Shown here in pieces: positions 35,587-43,902 of a stretch of DNA of 64,000 nucleotides (its first letter is position 1; each line of letters opens with the position of its first letter). The stretch spans positions 1 through 64,000 of the forward strand of contig KK211389.1 of NCBI GenBank assembly GCA_000622025.1. Reading direction: 5' to 3'. The notes beneath the pieces are model-generated. The model made no database searches and was not told the origin of the DNA. It saw nothing but the letters and a program-made list of their open reading frames with translations. The translations under genes were made by a program, and so were the position numbers. This stretch comes from Lachnospiraceae bacterium AD3010. GTDB lineage: Bacteria > Bacillota > Clostridia > Lachnospirales > Lachnospiraceae.

Positions 35587-35749
35587 ACATTACATTTTTC
35601 CAAAAAACCCAATTCAGACCAATGCTGAAAGATTACCCTTAAAGGGATGCTGTTTGGCATATTCTCCAGCTTTACGGCTGATCTGCTCCGGCGTTTTTCA
35701 TCAAACTGCTCCCTGCCGACTGAAAAATCCCATTTCCCTAAGCCGATTA

Positions 35750-35980
35750 TCATTTGATATTGTCCGGATACCGCGGAAACTGTCCCAGCAGCTGCGGTCC
35801 TTCCAGCCATGTATTGATCCATGGTATGCTGCCCCATGTATGTGATCGCTTTTGTACTGAAGGGTCTTTTGCCTTCCCTTGAGATCCGGACCCGAATGAC
35901 TTCAGTGCTTTCGGTTTAGTAGACATGCCGGAAAGGATGTCGATCAGTTCAATCCTGTACTTCTTTTTCGCCTCGCTCAT
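35750..35980 (-). CDS. small uncharacterised ORF
   Basis: 76 aa with a basic front (EAKKKYRIELIDILSGM) and a Gly/Ser/Trp-rich end. AAAGGAGGG lies 10 nt before the ATG at 35,980, the only reason to list it. I recognise no family. The surrounding DNA is a patchwork of fragments, so it may itself be one. Confidence 0.3.
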   Translation of the reverse strand: MSEAKKKYRIELIDILSGMSTKPKALKSFGSGSQGKAKDPSVQKRSHTWGSIPWINTWLEGPQLLGQFPRYPDNIK

Positions 35981-36004
35981 CTGATACATCCCCTCCTTTA
36001 ACAT

Positions 36005-36305
36005 CTATGTTCCGCCCTGCTACATAGAATAAAGTCATTGCAATTATCGTGTTTAATATATCCGCAACAAGCTGCGACAAGATCAGTCCGTTAAGTTTCA
36101 TTATATTTACTCTCAATATTTACAAACCTGGTCGGGAGCGTCAGGACAGTATCATCCCGAAGCTTTTTGAACATGATGATAAAATACAGAAATGATATGA
36201 CATTCGAAAGCAGTGTGGCAACGCCGGCACCAAGCACTTCATATCCCTTCGGGAAGATCACAAACATGAACAACGGATCGAGTGCCACGTTAAGAAGGCT
36301 CCCGA
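36005..36305 (-). pseudogene. MATE efflux transporter fragment
   Basis: The frame GSLLNVALDPLFMFVIFPKG, then EVLGAGVATLLSNVISFLYFI, is a MATE-family stretch. It stops at 36,091, and in another frame LSQLVADILNTIIAMTLFYVAG continues with MATE-like sequence. Both ends are missing and at least one frameshift is present. It is unrelated in sequence to the intact MATE at 55,703. Confidence 0.7.
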
Positions 36306-36506
36306 GCCGCTCATATCCGGATGATCCAGCGAAGAAACCTTCGTGACTTTCCTGACATCATCAGGAGCGAAAAGGCCAGGACGCTTACTCTTCACTGCTT
36401 TGCTTTTCTTCTTCTCTTTTTCTATTACAGGAGTACTCTGTATCTCCACCGGAGCAGCATTATAAAACTTATTGGTCAGATTCAAAAGGCTTCTTAGATC
36501 GTTCAT
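36300..36506 (-). pseudogene. unknown small protein, 3'-truncated
   Basis: Begins MNDLRSLLNLTNKF behind GAAGGAG and continues through a Lys-rich stretch (EKEKKKSKAVKSKRP) to about DHPDMSGSGAF, where the MATE fragment starts. Its start lies 2 nt after the stop of the GNAT-like remnant, so the two were an operon. Confidence 0.45.
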
Positions 36507-36507
36507 A

Positions 36508-36870
36508 TCATCCTTCTCCCTCAGATGCGCCGTCAAATGACAGTACAAAGCGTGTCAGCCTTCCCGAGCTGCTTTCAGCCGGAAACAGCTTCTTAAAAAC
36601 CTCATCTGCCTTATCTGTCACAGCAATAAAGCGAAGTTCCGTCGTCTCACCATATCTGTCAGATATCGCCAAAAGACTTCTGACAGCCATAGCCTGTAAA
36701 AGCTCCATATTCCGGCTCATAAGGTGGAACATATTTACCAGAAAACTATCTCCCTCTTCAGAAACGAGGAAGCATCCGATGATCTTCCCATTCTTCTTAT
36801 ATATCGTACTGAAGGAAGGCGAATAATCAAGCACCCCCTCCTCCGGTTCTATCGGAAGGAAATCCATTGT
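36508..36870 (-). pseudogene. GNAT-like protein, N-terminally truncated
   Basis: About 119 residues. STIYKKNGKIIGCFLVSEEGDS and LMSRNMELLQAMAVRSLLAI resemble the second half of a GNAT-type acetyltransferase. The front is replaced by a GGGGACGGTTCT-type repeat at 36,881-36,919. Assignment to GNAT is tentative. Confidence 0.45.
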
Positions 36871-36880
36871 CTTGTGGGAA

Positions 36881-36919
36881 AGAACAAGACAAAAGAACCG
36901 TCTCCCTGTCTTCGTCTCC
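36881..36919 (-). repeat. GGAGACGGTTCTTTTGTCT dispersed repeat
   Basis: On the minus strand GGAGACGAAGACAGGGAGAC then GGTTCTTTTGTCTTGTTC. Related copies are at 38,138-38,182, 41,878-41,906 and 44,714-44,735. Confidence 0.65.
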
Positions 36920-36926
36920 TGATTGT

Positions 36927-38030
36927 CTATGAGTTTTGTTCGGAAAGATAGCTTTGCAGATAAGGGACAGCAAACCTAATCATCCCTCTCCGCGGCTGAT
37001 CAATAACGCCTGCATGGATAAGTCTCCTTTTATATGTCTGTGCAAATGCACCGGTGCAGTTAAGAATACCTGTAATATCGGTCATACTGCATTCGCTTCC
37101 AAATGAACTCATAGCGGTTAAAAACTCTATATCACGTTCGGAAAGAGACGCCAGAGTGATCTTGCAAATATCGTTCTTAAAATCTTCCTTCGCCGCTTTT
37201 ACTGCTTTATCCAGGGTTTTCAGCCCTATATTCATACCGGTCTCATAATTCAATACCAGATAATGACCGATCAGCTGCATGAGATAAGGAGAACCCTGAG
37301 TCTCTTCCGCAGCTTTTTTCACTATATCATCATCAACAGAAAGCCCTGATTCTGTAAGAACCTTTTTATAGTAAAATGCTATTTCATTTGTTTTCAGAGG
37401 AGGCAGTTCTTTTTTTAAAGCCCGATTTAAAAATGTAAGTACATGGTCATTCAGCACAGAGGAAACAGCAGATGGCAGTCCGGCAAACACAATGGAAATA
37501 TTTCTCCCTTCACCAACCATCTCCTGATAAGCGATGATCAGTTGGCGTAATTCCTCGTTATTCCCCTGAACCTCATCAATCAAAATACATACTGGTTTGT
37601 TTTTTTCATTAAAAATCTTGCATATATCAGATAACTGTGATGCAAAGCTTTTTCTGTCATCATCACTGTTTTGCAGCTGAACCCCTGCACCAAAGCCTAA
37701 AAAACTGATATTTCCTCCCGTCAGCTTTTTTGTCGGATTGTGAAGAAATTCTTTTCCATATGCCTTCAATTTTTCTATGATCCGCAGAGGCATATCTTTC
37801 GACACAATTGTAGGAGAGGCTACGATAAAACCGGCATCCTTTGCAATATCTGCGAATTCATGCAAAAGAACTGTTTTCCCATACCCTCTCTGCCCCAATA
37901 AAAGCATGGCTCTTTCACGGCTCCCGGGTTCACTCTGAAGGCTTAACCTGAATTCATTTATAACATCTTCCCTGCCTACCAGACTTTTAGGTCTGTTTCC
38001 AAACGATGGAACAAAAAATGTATCTCTCAA
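36927..38030 (-). CDS. AAA-type ATP-binding protein (Orc/MalT-like STAND fold)
   Basis: 367 aa. After SLVGRED comes Walker A GQRGYGKT, then Walker B VCILIDEVQ and a sensor-1 stretch SIVFAGLPS. The C-terminal part (about 250-367) looks like a winged helix (LSERDIEFLTAMSS, CSMTDITGIL, RRGMIRFAVPYLQSYL). This is the layout of archaeal-style ATPases often found on mobile elements, perhaps acting as a regulator or a toxin/defence-related switch. Function is not established. It is intact in the middle of pseudogenes, 151 nt after the ParA remnant. Confidence 0.75.
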   Translation of the reverse strand: MRDTFFVPSFGNRPKSLVGREDVINEFRLSLQSEPGSRERAMLLLGQRGYGKTVLLHEFADIAKDAGFIVASPTIVSKDMPLRIIEKLKAYGKEFLHNPTKKLTGGNISFLGFGAGVQLQNSDDDRKSFASQLSDICKIFNEKNKPVCILIDEVQGNNEELRQLIIAYQEMVGEGRNISIVFAGLPSAVSSVLNDHVLTFLNRALKKELPPLKTNEIAFYYKKVLTESGLSVDDDIVKKAAEETQGSPYLMQLIGHYLVLNYETGMNIGLKTLDKAVKAAKEDFKNDICKITLASLSERDIEFLTAMSSFGSECSMTDITGILNCTGAFAQTYKRRLIHAGVIDQPRRGMIRFAVPYLQSYLSEQNS

Positions 38031-38137
38031 TGAGCTTATCCCTCTCCTATTTGTTTTATTCTATTTTTATTTTTTTTATCTATTTTATTTCTTTTTATCA
38101 TTTTAGTTGTTTTGAACATATATTTCAAGCGCAATCA

Positions 38138-38182
38138 GGGGACGAAGACAGGGGAAGACAGGGGGACGGTTCTTCTGTCTCC
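38138..38182 (+). repeat. GGGGACGGTTCT dispersed repeat
   Basis: GGGGACGAAGACAGGGGAAG, then GGGGGACGGTTCTTCTGTCTCC. It ends where the parA remnant ends, so it probably replaced the parA 3' end. Confidence 0.65.
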
Positions 38183-38719
38183 TATTTTATCAGAAAAGTA
38201 ATTCCAAGACGAGGGGTACGGGCGTGTGCTGTACACTCCCTTATTCTTACAGATTTAGGTATCATGGTATCAAAGATCCGGATTTTGTCTCCATATTCAT
38301 TCTGAAGCTCTTCAATATTTCTCTGATCCTCTTTCTGCCGAAGTTTCACATTATTTATTAAAATACCTTCGATCTTAAGTCTGCGGTAAAGCTTCTTTTT
38401 CATTGACCCTATGGATTCCAAAAGAAGCTGGAGCCCCTCAATTGACAACGTTGCCGGTTCTACGGGGATTATCACCGAATCAGAGCAGGTAAGAACATTA
38501 ATTGTCATCAGATATTTCTCTATCAATAAAAGAGCTGACGGTATTCTCAAGCCTGTCTCTGTCCTCTATTCCCATGCTAAATGTGGCGTTTCCCTGGGGA
38601 TCTGAATCAATAATGCAGACCTTCTTTCCTTCACGGGCGAGTCCGACACCCAGGTTGCAGCTTACAGCTGATTTCCCGACACCACCTTTCTGGTTACATA
38701 CTGAAATCACCTTACACAT
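38182..38719 (-). pseudogene. ParA-type partition ATPase, internally deleted
   Basis: The first frame (38,719-38,498) has the deviant Walker A KGGVGKSAVS and DSDPQGNATFSMG. The second (38,550-38,182) resumes with LMTINVLTCSDSVIIPVEP, past the missing Walker A' to Walker B region. About 60-70 codons are lost and the frame is broken. The C terminus is cut by a dispersed repeat. It is a remnant of a plasmid partition locus. Confidence 0.8.
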
Positions 38720-38741
38720 CCTTCTTATTCTCCTTTTTTAT

Positions 38742-38930
38742 TCACCATCTTGATTTACGTTTATGTCTTATTACTCTTTTGTATCTAATAAATAAACAGT
38801 ACATTCCATCCGTATCTTTCACCGGATATACTTCGGATATTCTCTGGACAGCTATCTCCGGATCATTTAAGAATCTGTCCTTTATCCACATAATGTTTCT
38901 TTTACTTCCTGTAATTTTCTCTTCTATCAT
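38742..38930 (-). CDS. small basic protein (EKITG family), copy B
   Basis: 62 aa, the paralogue of the protein at 33,961-34,149. The start at 38,930 gives equal length and is preceded by AGGAGGGAATG. It lies between an Rpn-family remnant and the parA remnant, 22 nt before parA. The conserved sequence and different neighbours suggest the small gene is kept for its own sake. Confidence 0.65.
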   Translation of the reverse strand: MIEEKITGSKRNIMWIKDRFLNDPEIAVQRISEVYPVKDTDGMYCLFIRYKRVIRHKRKSRW

Positions 38931-38952
38931 TCTCCACATTCCCTCCTGAATC

Positions 38953-39062
38953 AGAAAAGGCATCTCCTGAATTATTGGAAATGCCTTTCGGAATTACATC
39001 AATATTAAATTATGTCCTGTATTTATGCTTTCTGCGGGGTTAACAATGCGAGGACATAGTCT
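38953..39062. repeat. 110-bp duplicate of 34,174-34,282
   Basis: The stretch from the terminator hairpin into the Rpn-family C-terminal codons (LTPQKA) differs from the element copy at only two or three positions. This is far closer than the flanking genes, so it looks like recent duplication or gene conversion. Confidence 0.8.
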
Positions 39063-39279
39063 TTAGTAACATTGTATTTCTTTATTATCCTTTCAATAAT
39101 ATCCTCGTCTGATTTTCCATCATCCTTAAGAATGCCAATTGCTCCCATCACTTCTTTTTCCTTATATTTGTTTTCCAGAGATTTACACATATCTATTCCG
39201 TCCTCCTCTATTTCAAACTCCAAATCCAGATTGGCGGCTTCCTTAATAAAAAAAGCAGCATCCGGATTTAGTTCCCCGT
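39023..39279 (-). pseudogene. Rpn-family nuclease, C-terminal remnant
   Basis: The frame LNPDAAFFIKEAANLDLEFEIEEDG..LTPQKA matches the last 85 residues of the protein at 34,244-35,203. Its front is lost exactly at the end of the HigA gene. No start codon with a ribosome site is present. Confidence 0.8.
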
Positions 39280-39564
39280 TTAGACCTTTTTGGGAACAAA
39301 CTCTATACGTAGAGTGCTGTCCAACGCATCAGCAAGGCGCTTCAGAAGTGCTATACTCGGATTTCTGGTTCCTTTTTCAAGACGGCTGATATCTGCCTGA
39401 CTGATCCCGCTCTTCTCGGACAACTCCGATTGTGTCATCCCTGCATTAATACGGGCATCAAGTATTGCTCTCTTTATATCCATTTCGGGCTGTAATGCTT
39501 CATATTCTTTCTTGAATTCAGGATCCATCATCAGCTCTTTTGTTAATTCCTGTAAATCACTCAT
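39280..39564 (-). CDS. XRE-family antitoxin (HigA-like), orphan
   Basis: 94 aa from the ATG at 39,564, which AAGGAGG precedes. A helical front (LQELTKELMMDPEFKKEYEAL) is followed by a helix-turn-helix: ARINAGMTQSELSEKSGISQADISRLE. The layout matches HigA-type antitoxins encoded downstream of HigB toxins. The toxin gene directly upstream survives only as a C-terminal scrap, so this antitoxin has no intact partner here. It may still repress DNA or neutralise a toxin encoded elsewhere. Confidence 0.82.
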   Translation of the reverse strand: MSDLQELTKELMMDPEFKKEYEALQPEMDIKRAILDARINAGMTQSELSEKSGISQADISRLEKGTRNPSIALLKRLADALDSTLRIEFVPKKV

Positions 39565-39690
39565 ATGTGCCCGCCTCCTTCCTGCGGAAATAATCATCTC
39601 TGCGGCGTTTTGCCAGATCTATCTCTCTTTTTGGTGTCTTCTGCTGTTTTTTAACGAACCCGTTAGTGGCAATGATCAGTTTGTGCCACA
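39564..39690 (-). pseudogene. HigB-type toxin, C-terminal remnant
   Basis: The frame NGFVKKQQKTPKREIDLAKRRRDDY is the familiar end of HigB/Gp49-like mRNA interferases. Everything before it is unrelated sequence. It sits immediately upstream of the HigA-like gene. Confidence 0.75.
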
Positions 39691-39788
39691 ACCTTTGCTT
39701 TCATTTTTGATTCAGACTCCGGATAAATACTCCTATTGGAAATGTGTTTAACGCTAAATATTTTGTCTTCTACAAAAAAACCTGCATT

Positions 39789-40751
39789 TTAATTCCTTTT
39801 AAGCCACTCCTCTGCTCTCAGGCGTGCGTTTTCCCGAATGTTCAGATAGAAAAATGAATAATCACAGCCATGGTAGCTCGCCGGGCCGAAAACCGGTTCC
39901 ACCTGCTCAAATCCCGGGATTTTTGTTATTGCGTATTTCTCAAACTCCGGATTCATCACCATGAGGGATCCTCTTTCAAGGTCAAGCACTGCATCTGCTT
40001 TTACAGGCAGCTCGTCCAGTCCCGGTTCGAGTAAACGCGGCAGGAACGATCCAAGATTCAGTTCCGGTCCTGCGGGAGTTTCATCCGTGCGCCAGTTGAG
40101 AGGATTGATCCCGATGGCTCCGGGAGCTATGACAAGGGAATTTCTGCCCTTGTTTGCAGGGCCCTCCGTATTCCAGGATACGACGACTCCCAGGTCATCT
40201 GCCGCCTGAGCAGCTTTTACATGCGGATTATCTTTCAGATATTGCCTCGTCAGGGAGTCTCCTATGCAGTAAGCAGCTATCATCCTTTCATAGTAGTCCG
40301 GATGCTCCTTCATATAATCCGAAAGAACAATATAGCACAGATTTGATCCCTGCGAATGCCCGGCCAAGAAATACGGCCGTCCATTGTTCAGATTCTCAAA
40401 ATAATAATCCAGAGCAGCGTAGACATCTGTTCTTGGCTCAGACCATTCGGCTTTGTGCACATCCTCATAGCTCAACATTGGAATCTTTGCTCCGTTTACC
40501 TGTCTCCAGTACGGAGCATACATATTCGCAACAGGTTCAAACGCTGTGGCCTGAGAAGCATAATAGAGTTGTGCGGTCTGTGTCATGATCGGATTGTCAA
40601 TCCTGCAGATCACATCTTCCTCCGGATCATTACAGCTTGAAGGATACAGAAAGATAGTATCCACAGCCTTATCCGGGTTTTCTGTCCGCATAAGCCAGTG
40701 CTCCTTCCTTGAATAATCCGGCGCAGTTCCTTTCAGTGGCTTCTTATACAC
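39789..40751 (-). CDS. alpha/beta hydrolase (DUF3089 family)
   Basis: 320 aa. The nucleophile elbow GHSQGS lies near residue 142, and VDTIFLYPSS and PVANMYAPYWRQ near the front are typical of DUF3089 proteins. HGCDYSFFY near the end offers the catalytic His. No signal peptide is seen, so it is probably a cytoplasmic esterase or lipase-like enzyme of unknown substrate. The second hydrolase gene lies 82 nt upstream and may be co-transcribed. Confidence 0.8.
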   Translation of the reverse strand: MYKKPLKGTAPDYSRKEHWLMRTENPDKAVDTIFLYPSSCNDPEEDVICRIDNPIMTQTAQLYYASQATAFEPVANMYAPYWRQVNGAKIPMLSYEDVHKAEWSEPRTDVYAALDYYFENLNNGRPYFLAGHSQGSNLCYIVLSDYMKEHPDYYERMIAAYCIGDSLTRQYLKDNPHVKAAQAADDLGVVVSWNTEGPANKGRNSLVIAPGAIGINPLNWRTDETPAGPELNLGSFLPRLLEPGLDELPVKADAVLDLERGSLMVMNPEFEKYAITKIPGFEQVEPVFGPASYHGCDYSFFYLNIRENARLRAEEWLKRN

Positions 40752-40833
40752 AATAATACCTCCTTAAATCTCAATACTTGTGCGTGGATACTGGATCAGG
40801 CAGTTTACCTCCCCCCGCAGTTTCCCGGACATA

Positions 40834-41706
40834 TTATCTCAGAATAGCTGAAATGATCTTCTCGTCCGCTTCTTTTGCTTCCGGCATCGGTACAAGCGGG
40901 TACACATGGATCATCTCCTCACCAATGATCAGTTCATTAGATCCGCTCGGATCCAGCATGTCATACAGCTTGATGATATCCGGATAGAACAGCTCATGCG
41001 TTCCTACTGTTACTGTCACATGCGATAATCCCTTCAGATCACCAAACATGGGGCTGACGCGGTAATCATGAAGATCAAGATCATCTGCCCAGTTTTTGGC
41101 ACAAACGGTAAGCCATGGTCTGGAAAGCCAGGGATCCTTCGACTCATATTCTTTCATATCCGGATTTTCCATCGCTATATCTGCCCAAGGCGATAAAAGA
41201 ATCAGCTCATCGGGGATACGGCCGCCATCGATTTTTATCTGCTCAGCCAGTGCAAGTGCCAGCCCGCCGCCGGCAGAATCTCCCATAAGTATGATCTTCT
41301 TTTCCTGATGCTTCTCAGCATAATCATTGTACACAGACAGGATCAGATCAAAAGCCTGTCTGTATGTTCCAAACGGGATAAGCATATATGCCGGGGCAAT
41401 GACCATCGCGTCTGTCTGTTCAACGATCTTTTTTATAAATATCCAGTGAAATGGTGAAAAGTCATGCTCATATCCACCACCATGAATATAGAAAACTGTA
41501 TATTTCGAAGAAGTGTTTTCATTCACATAGAACATACGCCCATTTGCGCTGTCAACATGCCTTGTCTTCACTGTTTTAGGCGGTGTAGATTCTATCGGAC
41601 CTCTCTCCTTCAGCTTCCGTATCTCTTCCTCTGTTTCCTCGACTGAGAGCTTATGCTTAATACTGAAATATGTCGTCAAGAACCTTTCCATTAAACTTTT
41701 TTCCAT
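40834..41706 (-). CDS. alpha/beta hydrolase (hormone-sensitive-lipase type esterase)
   Basis: 290 aa. It has the oxyanion-hole motif YIHGGGY and the nucleophile elbow GDSAGGG, both typical of the HSL (bacterial family IV) esterases. A likely acid is Asp in YPDII and the His in EEMIHVYPL. AAGGAGG lies before the ATG at 41,706, so I prefer this to the longer open frame. Substrate unknown, perhaps short-chain esters. Confidence 0.85.
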   Translation of the reverse strand: MEKSLMERFLTTYFSIKHKLSVEETEEEIRKLKERGPIESTPPKTVKTRHVDSANGRMFYVNENTSSKYTVFYIHGGGYEHDFSPFHWIFIKKIVEQTDAMVIAPAYMLIPFGTYRQAFDLILSVYNDYAEKHQEKKIILMGDSAGGGLALALAEQIKIDGGRIPDELILLSPWADIAMENPDMKEYESKDPWLSRPWLTVCAKNWADDLDLHDYRVSPMFGDLKGLSHVTVTVGTHELFYPDIIKLYDMLDPSGSNELIIGEEMIHVYPLVPMPEAKEADEKIISAILR

Positions 41707-41877
41707 ACTGGCTTCCTCCTTAAACACAGAACGGTCCTGTCGCCGGCACTTGCTTTTCCCGAATATAAGCTTAAGGGACGGGGGTAGTGGTCCGTTTTGC
41801 ATTTCCTACCTCCTTTGAGTATTGCTGCCCTATGGACTGACCTTATCCAAATCAAAACAGCAGAGCCCGGGCAAAGA

Positions 41878-41906
41878 AGTCATCGGGGACGGTTCTCGTT
41901 GACTCC
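41878..41906 (+). repeat. GGGGACGGTTCT dispersed repeat
   Basis: AGTCATCGGGGACGGTTCTC then GTTGACTCC. Ends GTCA and TGAC are inverted. Lies with the hairpin at 41,931 in the 250-nt gap between the GNAT and esterase genes, where I see no gene. Confidence 0.65.
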
Positions 41907-41930
41907 CCATCCCCAAAGCTTTTATATACT

Positions 41931-41962
41931 GAAAAAGGCATTCCCTGCATTTCGGAAATGCC
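41931..41962 (-). terminator. terminator after the GNAT gene
   Basis: On the minus strand GGCATTTCC pairs with GGAATGCC, then TTTTTC. Related to the hairpins at 34,174 and 38,954. Confidence 0.65.
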
Positions 41963-42056
41963 GTAAGCACTCATTCCTCTGCCTCCCCTTTCGGTAGTTG
42001 CATTTCCCCCGGTCACCTTAATGATCGGGGAACCATCTGTTATCGTCAAAGTCAAT

Positions 42057-42560
42057 TCAATCCCCGGTCTTTTCAAATGCCAGCCTGGGATCATCATCTT
42101 CTGTGACATAGACCGTACCGCAATATGTAAACCCAAGCTTCTTAAGCATTCCCTGCATCACATAGTTATCTCCGTGGGTATCTATTCGGACATGGCCGCA
42201 CTGTCCAAATGCCCAGTTTATACAGAATGATCCTATTCCTTTTTCAGTTCCGTCCGCAGCTATCCTGTGAACTACACCATACGGGCTGTCATCAATCCAT
42301 TTGCCGTCAAAAATCTCTTTGTAACAAGGCTCAATGTCCTTCCCTGCGGTATAGAAGAACGTTCCTATAACCCTGCCGGAATCATTAATACAGACGTAGC
42401 TATTGCCCTCTTTAATGTCATTCCGAATAACCTTCTCCGGAGGCCAGTTCGTTGCTCCCCACTGCCTTGGATTGCCATGCTCTGCCATGAATTTCCGGGC
42501 ATAGGCGTATATCTCCATCACCCGCTCTATATCATTTTCTGTGGTTTTCCTGATATTCAT
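42057..42560 (-). CDS. GNAT family N-acetyltransferase
   Basis: 167 aa from MNIRKTTENDIERVMEIY. RRWGATNWPP-like PRQWGATNWPP, the AADGTEKGIGSFCINWAF acetyl-CoA region and LKKLGFTYCGTV near the end fit a GNAT protein. The start overlaps the end of the methyltransferase gene by 29 nt. Substrate unknown. Confidence 0.82.
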   Translation of the reverse strand: MNIRKTTENDIERVMEIYAYARKFMAEHGNPRQWGATNWPPEKVIRNDIKEGNSYVCINDSGRVIGTFFYTAGKDIEPCYKEIFDGKWIDDSPYGVVHRIAADGTEKGIGSFCINWAFGQCGHVRIDTHGDNYVMQGMLKKLGFTYCGTVYVTEDDDPRLAFEKTGD

Positions 42561-43413
42561 TGTACTGTGTCTGCTGCTTGCTATCGTCTCGAAAATCGCA
42601 AGCATTATGATAGGCAAAATGTATTTTTTTCCTCAACACCGCAAGAGCCGCATAATGAAGCACATCAAATTGTTCAGGCGCTATTTCATCAAGCATCTTT
42701 CTGTGTTCTTCATTCCATTTTGCAAGTTCCTCCCCGGGCAATGACGCACCTACACCGCGACAGGCTCTCATTCGTCCATGCCAGGATTCTTTGGTAAATG
42801 GTACCATCAGATCATATTCCTCATGATCCTCCATCTCAAAATAGTCATATGCTACATCCGGAATCCAAATCGGATGTCTCGTTTCCCCGGCACCTGACCA
42901 TTTAGGACTGTACTTAAGCACAAGTTCTTCGCTTGCGCCTGCGATTTTATCTTCATATGGCAGCCATGCCATATACAGGATGAGCAACTTTCCATCAGGT
43001 TTCAAAAGATCAGCCAGTTTGGGGATTACCTTCTCATGATCAAAGTACCAGAAGCACTGACAAGCTGTGATCACATCAAAGGTCTCTCCGGTAAAATCCA
43101 GTTGTTCTGTTGGAACAGCCTGAAAGTCTATCCTCATATTTGAAGCGGAAGCCAGTATCTTTGCCTGTTCAATCTGCTCCGGAGAAATATCGGTTCCGAA
43201 CCATTTTGCCCCATATTTGTACATATTGCGCGGCAGAACGCCTGTACCGGTTCCCAGGTCAAGGACTTTCTGCCCATTTATGCAAAGACCCCTGTCCGCA
43301 ATCTTCTTATAAAACTCATCCGGATAGATATCCCTGTACCTGGCATATTCCTCAGATGTTCTTCCCCAATCAAATGCTGTTCCATCATCTATTCGTTTAT
43401 CCCGTATTTCCAC
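42532..43413 (-). CDS. class I SAM-dependent methyltransferase
   Basis: 293 aa. Motif I VLDLGTGTGVLPRNM near residue 50, the acidic GTDISPEQIEQA, and DVITACQCFWYFDHEKV are typical of class I methyltransferases (UbiE/Methyltransf_11 type). The target is unknown. Start ATG directly follows the stop of the XRE gene, so the two are coupled. AAGGGA precedes the start. Confidence 0.85.
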   Translation of the reverse strand: MEIRDKRIDDGTAFDWGRTSEEYARYRDIYPDEFYKKIADRGLCINGQKVLDLGTGTGVLPRNMYKYGAKWFGTDISPEQIEQAKILASASNMRIDFQAVPTEQLDFTGETFDVITACQCFWYFDHEKVIPKLADLLKPDGKLLILYMAWLPYEDKIAGASEELVLKYSPKWSGAGETRHPIWIPDVAYDYFEMEDHEEYDLMVPFTKESWHGRMRACRGVGASLPGEELAKWNEEHRKMLDEIAPEQFDVLHYAALAVLRKKIHFAYHNACDFRDDSKQQTQYNEYQENHRK

Positions 43414-43626
43414 TTACCCTTCCCTCTTCACATAATGCAGTTCAATGTCAAACCCCAGTGCCTCCATCATCTTAACGAAGGTATTATTCACCACACTCTC
43501 GTTTCGCTTGATAACCCGGTTCACATAGGCTCTGGTGGTATCAATCTCTTTCGCCACCTGTGCCTGAGTCTTTCCCTGCTCTATGCACTTAACTTTCACA
43601 TCTAATTCGATATTATTTTTGACCAT
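43414..43626 (-). CDS. XRE-family transcriptional regulator
   Basis: 70 aa. One helix-turn-helix at about 17-55 (GKTQAQVAKEIDTTRAYVNRVI). It probably controls the operon it heads: regulator, methyltransferase, GNAT. The next 276 nt (43,627-43,902) hold the lipoprotein promoter and no gene. Confidence 0.82.
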   Translation of the reverse strand: MVKNNIELDVKVKCIEQGKTQAQVAKEIDTTRAYVNRVIKRNESVVNNTFVKMMEALGFDIELHYVKREG

Positions 43627-43785
43627 GATTTCTTCCCTGTTCTCTGATCAATCGTTATCTTATTTGTATAACTTGTAGTATATCATAATCTCTGGATTTT
43701 TCAAGCAGAAAAAGAACCGGTCAGATAACTCCAACCGGCTCCGCTGCCTTAACCTTCTCCGCTTTGAAAAAAAATAATAAGTATA

Positions 43786-43814
43786 TTGACTTTTTTTGTG
43801 GAAGAAGGCATAAT
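43786..43814 (+). promoter_or_regulatory. promoter of the lipoprotein gene
   Basis: TTGACT (43,786-43,791), 17 nt, CATAAT (43,809-43,814). The gene starts about 80 nt after the predicted transcription start. Confidence 0.75.
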
Positions 43815-43902
43815 ACCACATTGTATGGAAATACTGTCCGGAAAAATCAGGTTTTCTATGACCAGATATATATGATGATTCTTTATTAAGGAGGAAAATG
43901 TT

